From positions 1-64,000 of the forward strand of contig DAIMDW010000008.1 in assembly GCA_036725605.1 (NCBI GenBank): a stretch of DNA of 64,000 nucleotides. Direction: 5' to 3'. The position numbers and the translations under genes were made by a program. Of the stretch, positions 62,418-64,000 are shown one piece after another; the first letter of the stretch is position 1; each line of letters begins with the position of its first letter. The notes beneath the pieces are model-generated. The model saw nothing but the letters and a program-made list of their open reading frames with translations. It did not search any database and had not been told where the DNA came from. The stretch comes from CALBTQ01 sp036725605 (GTDB lineage: Bacteria > Lernaellota > Lernaellaia > Lernaellales > Lernaellaceae).

Positions 62418-62881
62418 CTATGTCTCCCGACCTGCATAGAGACGAACCGGCGCCCTTGCCTTTTCTTTAATAAAAGTAATGGAATTTCAAGTTGTTATGT
62501 CCAGCGATGCGACACGTGTTTATGACTTTTTCTCCCCCGCAGGAAATGACGGAAATCCCGCTTTTTTTATACGATTTCTTCCTCAACCTCTTTTAATTAT
62601 ATCGTTAAACTCTTGTTTGGCCATTAGAATAAATAGTCGATTTGTGGAGACGGGGTGATTTGCCAAAAAATTGGCTATTTTCGTCAAGTTGTCTTCATCA
62701 AGAAGAGCGAGGTTGGCGCGGAATTCGCCGGCGACGACCGATTTGCCGCAATTGGTGCTGGCATCGTAAATAATTTAAGTGCATACTAACTTCATGCAGG
62801 CCTGGCGTGCGTAATATCCTAAATAACCGGGACGGCGTAACGGTTGAGAGAGAACGACCTCGCACGCAAAAGGAGCGGCTA
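62418..62881. other. Divergent intergenic region without genes
   Basis: About 460 bases, AT-rich in the half next to the kinase gene. It must hold the promoters of the kinase (minus strand) and the exported protein (plus strand), but I see no convincing pair of promoter boxes, no tRNA and no open frame with a ribosome site. Confidence 0.6.
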
Positions 62882-64000
62882 ATGTTGCACAGCAAACCTG
62901 CATGGTCCGCCGTGGTCGCACTGATCGTCGTCGGACTGGTTTCCTCCGCATTCGCCACCGATTGGCTCACCTATGACGCGCGGATTTTAATCAAACCCGA
63001 GATGGCCGGTTATCAGTCGGTTTATTACGATCCGGCGGCCGGCGAATTCCTGGCGGCGTATTACCGTCCCGGCCTGTGGCTGGCGCGATGCACGCCGGAC
63101 GAATGCGTGCAGGAACCGGTCGTCGCCGACGACCTAGGGTCGGTGCACGTGTTTGTCGACGATGTGGGCATCGGCATCGCCTACAACGGCGGCGGCGGGA
63201 TCAACGTGCTGCGCGAAACCGAATCGGGCTGGACCGCCGCGTCGCTCATTCCCTCCGATGTGTGCACCACCTTGGGCACGGTCACCTTCAACGAAGCGGG
63301 CGAGACGGCGTTGTTGTGCAATCTGCATGCGGTGGGCAATCGCATCGCCTGGCGGCACGAGGGTGAGTGGCTCTGGGATGATGCGCCGATGGATGTCGGC
63401 AGCCAGGCGCTGGCCTATACGTCCGACGGCACGGTCCACGGCATGCGCGTGTACCTGTACTACGAGCCGGAACAGCGGTTCGTCATTTCCCACGTGTACC
63501 GCGAGCCGGAAGGCGATTGGGTCGACGATCCGCTCGTGGACACCCTGTGGAATCCCTACCATCCGGCGCCGCAATCCTGGTCGGTGATTGCCTCGGGCGA
63601 CACGGTGCATCTGTTCTATCAACGCGGCAACGAATCCTACGGTCATCTCACCGTTGACCCCGACGGCTCCGTGACGCACATGACCAACAACGGTCCCGCC
63701 GACAGCGTGGAGATCGACGAGAATTATCTTTTCAACACCGCGCCCCTGCCCGACGGCGAGGCGACCTTTGTGAGCTACCGTTATTTTTATAATCAGACCG
63801 ACGCGCCGGACTGGATCTCCTGGGGGTCGGTCCTGGCCGAGGGCAATGTGTTTCTGCGCAGCATCGGCGGCAACACGAGCATGGATGACGCGGCCACCTT
63901 CCGCGGATTGGTCGCCACCCAAGCCGACGGCACGCCGCACAACATCATCTTCGCCAATGGTGATTGGTATTTGTTTCCCTGGCCCCGGGTCTCCTACAAC
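62882..64000 (+). CDS. Secreted protein, 3' end beyond the window
   Basis: An uninterrupted frame of 373 codons runs from ATG 62882 to the window edge with no stop. AAGGAG lies seven bases before the start. The signal peptide is MLHSKPAWSAVVALIVVGLV with a likely cleavage after SSAFA. The mature part consists of beta-rich, Trp-rich repeats (SVYYDPAAGEFLAAYYRPGLWLARC, GIGIAYNGGGGINVLRETESG, LCNLHAVGNRIAWRHEGEW, VHLFYQRGNESYGHL), like a beta-propeller of the BNR/sialidase-like kind. No catalytic residues can be assigned. An Asp-rich tail like those of other exported proteins here may follow outside the window. Confidence 0.8.
   Translation, partial: MLHSKPAWSAVVALIVVGLVSSAFATDWLTYDARILIKPEMAGYQSVYYDPAAGEFLAAYYRPGLWLARCTPDECVQEPVVADDLGSVHVFVDDVGIGIAYNGGGGINVLRETESGWTAASLIPSDVCTTLGTVTFNEAGETALLCNLHAVGNRIAWRHEGEWLWDDAPMDVGSQALAYTSDGTVHGMRVYLYYEPEQRFVISHVYREPEGDWVDDPLVDTLWNPYHPAPQSWSVIASGDTVHLFYQRGNESYGHLTVDPDGSVTHMTNNGPADSVEIDENYLFNTAPLPDGEATFVSYRYFYNQTDAPDWISWGSVLAEGNVFLRSIGGNTSMDDAATFRGLVATQADGTPHNIIFANGDWYLFPWPRVSYN

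Overview
The window is about 64 kb of GC-rich, gene-dense bacterial DNA. Operons are tightly packed, with many ATGA, GTGA and TTGA stop/start overlaps. Several features suggest an environmental lineage of deltaproteobacterial grade (Myxococcota or Lernaellota-like): Asp-rich DDDT linkers in exported proteins, a Geobacter-type NikR-like operator, a protein that looks like DUF6178, large multi-PAS kinases with FIST partners, and seven radical SAM enzymes. This placement is inference. I see no rRNA, tRNA or CRISPR array.

Layout. 1-0.6 kb: the 3' end of an IS3-type insertion that has cut off a small membrane-protein gene. 0.7-13.4 kb: mostly housekeeping or metabolic genes (SPASM radical SAM enzyme, typA, qorB, an ATP-grasp/GNAT pair, an ADP-forming acyl-CoA synthetase coupled to two ABC permeases, a DUF6178-like gene). 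A MITE-like element lies at 3.9-4.4 kb and a REP-associated tyrosine transposase (RAYT) element at 12.6-13.4 kb; their terminal sequences are related. 13.4-21.7 kb: a methyltransferase, a three-gene metallophosphoesterase / unknown / metallo-beta-lactamase cassette, two chagasin-like protease inhibitors, a large Asp-rich lipoprotein and a membrane protein.

21.8-31.3 kb is the most interesting part. An archaeal-type geranylgeranylglyceryl phosphate synthase is translationally coupled to a B12-binding radical SAM enzyme, an isoprenylcysteine/phospholipid-methyltransferase-like membrane protein and a geranylgeranyl reductase. Three more related B12-type radical SAM enzymes and an Ntn-hydrolase-like exported protein follow. 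I read this as a candidate pathway for making and modifying an archaeal-like isoprenoid lipid in a bacterium.

31.3-35.3 kb: an island of nested inverted repeats, then a FIST sensor/hybrid kinase pair. 35.6-49.6 kb: a second coherent cluster. Two NodU/CmcH-type carbamoyltransferases, each close to a paralogous GT-C-like membrane protein, flank a central operon of two B12-type radical SAM enzymes, an alpha/alpha-toroid-like protein and a family 2 glycosyltransferase. It could assemble a carbamoylated, glycosylated lipid or metabolite. 49.6-53.6 kb: two unknown genes, then an ECF-type Ni/Co importer with a NikR-like operator. 53.6-62.4 kb: a translationally linked pair of sensor kinases, one of 1,995 residues with about eleven PAS domains. 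The window ends inside a secreted protein gene (from 62882) that has no stop codon before the edge.
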